NCBI GenBank assembly: GCA_021845645.1
Contig: JAJZVM010000001.1
Location: forward strand, 1 to 64,000
From: Bacillota bacterium
Lineage (GTDB): Bacteria; Bacillota_E; JAJZYS01; JAJYTV01
Length of the DNA: 64,000 nucleotides
Direction: 5' to 3'
Shown here: positions 60,590 to 64,000 of the stretch, piece by piece
Position numbering within the stretch: the first letter of the stretch is position 1
How the letters are laid out: the number at the start of each line of letters is the position of its first letter
Program-made: the position numbers and the translations under genes
Notes under the pieces: model-generated
What the model was told of the DNA's origin: nothing
The model's input: only the letters and a program-made list of their open reading frames with translations
Database searches by the model: none

Positions 60590-61870
60590 TCAGGTCCATC
60601 GGAGCACCTCACACGGTTGCGGATTGCGGCTCACGGCGTACCCCACCAGGAACTGAATCCTGGACGCGGATACCTGTGCGGCAGCGACAGCGGCCTCTGC
60701 GTCCTTGCCGTGGCAACGGATCCACCCAGCTCGGTCTTGAGAACTATGCAGGGAATGCACGCGCTCTCCCGGCGAGACTTCCAATCTGGCCTTGACAACT
60801 CCAGCAAGCCTGGCGGCCTCGTCCATTCCCGTCACCTCGCACAGCCGCCCCTCGACATCCGGCACCAGGTACCAGATAGCACTAGCTCGCGCTCGAGGTT
60901 GACCGGCCGCCAGCCCCCCGTTGGCAAGAACGGGCTCCCCAAGCGTTTGCGCGATTGTTGCTGCTGGGAGATGTACACCGGTTACGTCGGCAACGAGGTG
61001 CGGGATTTCGTCGCCCGCCACTCGAAGATGCGTCTCAATGATGCGAGGGCCTCGGTTGGTGAGTACCACCTCAGTATGAGTTGAGCCAAAGACTATGCCA
61101 AGCGCCTCCAGAACGCGTACGACGTAATCGCCGACGATTCTCTGCTGATCGTCGGTCATGCCGGGACTGACATGACCGATTTCGGTGAAAGTGACCGGAT
61201 CGGAATACTTGCGCGTCGTGCCAACGACTACGTGGCGGCCCGCCTCTCCGAAGCATTCGACGCTGAACTGTGGACCCTCGAGCAGAGCTTCCGCTATCAC
61301 CACGCCGTCTTGCGGATCCTTTGCTCCTTGGATGCTCTTGAAACGGTCCAGCGCGCGTAGGGCTTCGCCCCGGTTGCCGGCCCAAGTCTGGCAGAGGCAG
61401 ACTTCTGCCACGGTGGCGGCGACGTGGGTGCGGTACTGGGCAGCGTTGATCCCTGCCAAGGAGAACCCTCGCCGCAGGAGTGCCGCGCGGTGGGACGACG
61501 ACAGCCTCTCTACTGCGATCAGCGCCAAGTACGCCGCGTTTCGGGCCTCGACGCTCGCGACGTGCGCACGCGGGACCGGCAGGCGTTTGGGGGCCTGGGA
61601 AGGTGCGATCGCTCCGCGTCCGATCGTGGCGATCGCCTCACGTACCGTAATGTTCTCGGTTCGCGAGAGGAAGTCGATGACGTCACCCTGGGCGCCGCAT
61701 GCGAAGCACTGCTAGGTCTGGGTCGTCGGGAAGACCACGAGATTGGGCCGGCCTTGGTCGTCGTGGAACGGGCAGGGACCCACAAGCACCGCACCCCGGC
61801 GCCGCAGCTCGACCCGAGCGCTGATGACTTCCTCTACGGATGCGAGGGCCTTGGCTTGAGTGATATTCAT
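60590..61870 (-). pseudogene. Chimeric pseudogene: CHC2 zinc-finger primase-like start fused to an ATP-grasp C-terminus
   Basis: From ATG 61870 (GGAGGA upstream) the frame reads VISARVELRRRGAVLVGPCPFHDDQGRP, a DnaG-type zinc finger with CPFH, meets TAG at 61712-61714, and goes on in the same frame with QCFACGAQGDVIDFLSR (second half of the finger) and LSSSHRAALLRRGFS, as in primase-like proteins of mobile elements. Near 61400 it turns, still in frame, into NRGEALRALDRF, PQFSVECFGEAGRH and FTEIGHVSPGMT, which is the C-terminal half of an ATP-grasp ligase, to the stop at 60590. The N-terminal ATP-grasp half and the toprim part are both missing. Confidence 0.78.
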
Positions 61871-62013
61871 GGATGTCCTCCTCTCCACCCGAAAGGCGAG
61901 GGCCTCCGAGAGGGGCCGCGACGGTTTTCCGTAGTACGTCGGCGGTGCAGGGCTTCCGGCGCAAAGAGCGCCTACAGCGGGAGACCCCTCTTGCCGTAAG
62001 CGCTCTCTCGCTG

Positions 62014-63303
62014 TCATGGTCCAGTCCGAACGGATGCGAGCGGCACCGTCACCCGCCAGGGGCCGTGTACCACGACCTGGGGCGTTACCATGCCGAGCGA
62101 TACCCACCAGTCTCCTTGTGGGACCGCAAACGTCATGGTGCGGATGGCGCCGCCGCGGGAGAGCGTCCAGCTTATCGCACCGGCCGTCGCCCCGTTGACG
62201 GAGAAGAACCCGGGACCCGAGAAGGCCGCGGTGTCAGAATTCCGCAGCGTCAGGCGGATCCGGTTGCCGCTAAGGCGTTCCACCTTCGTGATGTGCACCT
62301 CCGCCGGCCCGATCGCCAGGGACTTCTCGATCGTAAAGCTGCCGCTCGGCGGCACCGGAATCTTGACGAAGACGCTGCCCTGAAACTGGAGTTCTACCGA
62401 AGGCACGACGATCTGCGCGCTACTCAGGCCGGCAGGCAGCGCCGGCGCCGAGTAGGTCTGGATCGGCCCGCCGAATCCGGGAACGGCGTGCAGCGCGAGG
62501 CTGCGGCCCCCGCCGACCAGGAGCAGCGGGCGGTTCCACTGCCCGAAGCCCTGGGCGCGTGTGCCCGGCGGCGTACTTTCCGCGAGCACCGTGAGGAGCG
62601 CCTGCGCCCCGTGCTGCGCCGTTTGGACCACAAGCGTCACGCCGTGGGCTCGCGCCGTCGGGAGCTTCGCCGCTACGGGAAGGCTCGACACCGAGACGAG
62701 CGGCAGCACGACCCGCACCGCCGGCTGCAGCGGCACGATGAGCGTCACGGGGCCGGCGTCGCGCAGCGCCGGGAAGTCGTAACCCCCCGTGCCGATGCTC
62801 TGGCTACCGAGACCGGAGGCCCAGGAACCGGTCAACGAGCGGTAGACGCGCCCTCGGGCGTCTTCGAGCCGCACACCGCTAGAGTTCAGCTGCACGTCAG
62901 GTCCCACGATCGAGAAGAGCACCTCGGTCCCCGAGCGGCTCGCGAGGACGCCCGTCACATAGATCGTGTCGTACGGCGTCGCGACCCGGACGGCGTGCGC
63001 GAGGGCGCGTTCGCCTCCAGCGGGCGTCTGCAGGCCGAAGCCCGGTATGTAGCGCAAGAGCCCCTGCATGAAGCCGATGCCGGCGGGCGTCGTGAGCGCA
63101 AGCGCGGCAATAGCGGCTACGGCGACCCAGGGCCAGGTGCGTCGCCTCTGTACGGTGCGGGGCCTCTCTGCACCCACGTCGGCGAGCACGCGGGCACGGA
63201 TCCGCGCGACCACAGCGGCGTCGGGCGCAGGCGCGTCCCGTAGCGCGATCTCCGCGAAGTCGTCCGGCAGTCCGACCGACTGCAGTCTCCTAGCGAGCCC
63301 CAT
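62014..63303 (-). CDS. Membrane-anchored partner (probable anti-sigma factor) of the sigma gene
   Basis: 429 residues: a short cytoplasmic N-terminus of about 65 residues, one membrane helix (TWPWVAVAAIAALALTTPAG), then a large extracytoplasmic region of strand-rich repeats (for example VTLIVPLQPAVRVVLPLVS, GSFTIEKSLAIGPAEVHITK). The layout, like DUF4179 proteins, and the 14-nt overlap with a sigma gene suggest an anti-sigma factor. ATG 63303 has GAGAGG 8 nt upstream. No zinc-binding anti-sigma motif (HxxxCxxC) is seen. Confidence 0.75.
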   Translation of the reverse strand: MGLARRLQSVGLPDDFAEIALRDAPAPDAAVVARIRARVLADVGAERPRTVQRRRTWPWVAVAAIAALALTTPAGIGFMQGLLRYIPGFGLQTPAGGERALAHAVRVATPYDTIYVTGVLASRSGTEVLFSIVGPDVQLNSSGVRLEDARGRVYRSLTGSWASGLGSQSIGTGGYDFPALRDAGPVTLIVPLQPAVRVVLPLVSVSSLPVAAKLPTARAHGVTLVVQTAQHGAQALLTVLAESTPPGTRAQGFGQWNRPLLLVGGGRSLALHAVPGFGGPIQTYSAPALPAGLSSAQIVVPSVELQFQGSVFVKIPVPPSGSFTIEKSLAIGPAEVHITKVERLSGNRIRLTLRNSDTAAFSGPGFFSVNGATAGAISWTLSRGGAIRTMTFAVPQGDWWVSLGMVTPQVVVHGPWRVTVPLASVRTGP

Positions 63304-63862
63304 GTCCGCCACCTCTCGTCTCGTTGTCTGTCTGAGCGAGCAGGCTGCGCAACGTCCGTCGCGCTCGCCATAACCTCGTGTCGACGGCGCCACGCGTAAG
63401 CCCCAAGGCCTGCGCGAGCCGGGGGATCTCCTCGTCAAGGAAGTAGTGCCGGTAGACGATCTCCTGGTCGAGCGGCGAGAGCTTCGCGAGCGCATCCTGT
63501 ACCCGCGCCCGCTCCTCCTTCGCCGCCAGCGCCTCGAAGGGGTCCGGTGGCCCAAGATCACTTTGTAACGGAAGCGGCCGCTCCCAGCGCCGGACCTTGC
63601 GGGCGTGCTCGAGCGCCGCGTACTTTGCGTGCATGAGGAGCCATGTGCGAAGCGGTGCGCGTCCCGCATCGTAGCGTTCGACGCTGCGGAAGGCCGCAAG
63701 GAAGGCCTCCGACGCCGCCTCCTCGATGTCCTCGGCGCCACTGCCGGGCGGTAGCACGCGCGAAACAAGGCGGTAGACGTCGCTCGTGTAACGCCTGAGG
63801 AGCTCCGCTAGCGCCGTGGGATCGTGCGCCAGAAGCCGCTGCTGGAGCCGCTCGTCGTCCAG
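63290..63862 (-). CDS. RNA polymerase sigma factor, ECF family
   Basis: 190 residues. Region 2: ALAELLRRYTSDVYRLVSRV and EAFLAAFRSVERYDAGRAPLRTWLL; region 4: LSPLDQEIVYRHYFLDEEIP followed by the helix-turn-helix LAQALGLTRGAVDTRLWRARR. No ATG/GTG/TTG precedes region 2 after the in-frame stop; a CTG at 63862 with GGAGGGG 8 nt upstream is the best start. GTG 63757 would remove half of region 2. The 138 bases to the window end show no gene. Confidence 0.87.
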   Translation of the reverse strand: MDDERLQQRLLAHDPTALAELLRRYTSDVYRLVSRVLPPGSGAEDIEEAASEAFLAAFRSVERYDAGRAPLRTWLLMHAKYAALEHARKVRRWERPLPLQSDLGPPDPFEALAAKEERARVQDALAKLSPLDQEIVYRHYFLDEEIPRLAQALGLTRGAVDTRLWRARRTLRSLLAQTDNETRGGGHGAR

Positions 63863-64000
63863 CGCTGGATCCCCTCCTCAACCTGACTACGGACCGGCAG
63901 CGTCGCTTCTCTCAACCAATCCGACTTGTCAGGATATGTCTCTGGTAGATGACCATCTCGTCACTCGGACAGTGGCGAGCTTCTGCGTTTCCGGGTTCTG

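Overview
The window reads as chromosome of a high-GC, endospore-forming member of the Bacillota. Spore genes (two alpha/beta-type SASPs, the SASP protease gene gpr, spoVM) sit among gene neighbourhoods known from Bacillus: rsmD-coaD-ylbK-ylbL...DUF177-rpmF, fapR-plsX-fabD-fabG-acpP-fabF-rnc, and remA-rpoZ-coaBC-priA-def-fmt-rsmB-rlmN-prpC-prkC-rsgA-rpe-spoVM with rpmB alongside. The SASPs carry a GYWGDLPAR insert instead of the Bacillus core, which in my recollection points to lineages such as Symbiobacterium, Thermaerobacter, Sulfobacillus or Limnochorda; I cannot choose between them. GTG and TTG starts are common, and three genes seem to start with CTG.

Layout. 1-2266: an APC permease (cut by the window edge) divergent from urocanate hydratase. 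2288-13903: leftward block of lipid-synthesis, ribosome-related and coenzyme A genes (FapR-controlled fab genes, rpmF/DUF177, a Gln/Gly triplet-repeat protein, YlbL protease, patatin, coaD, rsmD, ComA). 13990-18332: MFS transporter, DUF441 protein, two SASP genes, a MurA with Asp in place of the catalytic Cys, and a small protein. 18400-21200: a decayed patch with a truncated second gpr, a lipoprotein pseudogene with three lesions, an intact lipoprotein and a lipoprotein remnant; the real gpr follows. 22460-25373: permease, M20 peptidase and NUDIX operon. 25382-34312: a complete trpEGDCFBA operon running on into aroF and aroA, preceded by a tryptophan T-box. 34399-37380: a vitamin B12 ABC importer behind a cobalamin riboswitch. 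37387-40495: a LipM-like acyltransferase and a TetR-controlled drug-type exporter. 40702-53135: rpmB and the large conserved remA-to-spoVM block. 53132-57848: LL-DAP aminotransferase-like gene, dapF and a calcium-type P-ATPase. 58026-61870: a diguanylate cyclase between two copies of an unrecognised palindrome-closed element, then a decaying accessory patch (frameshifted histidine phosphatase, an SDR lacking its catalytic Tyr, and a chimeric primase/ATP-grasp pseudogene). 62014-63862: an ECF-like sigma factor with its membrane-anchored partner.

How it fits together. Regulation can be read directly at several points: a FapR operator on the fapR promoter for lipid synthesis, a T-box with UGG specifier and terminator for tryptophan, a cobalamin riboswitch for B12 uptake, and an operator palindrome for the TetR repressor. 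The PrkC kinase and PrpC phosphatase lie with ribosome-maturation genes, as in Bacillus. The least explained items are the duplicated element around the cyclase, the 34-triplet Gln-rich protein in the ylb cluster, and the two patches of gene decay. I saw no tRNA, rRNA, CRISPR array, transposase or integrase.
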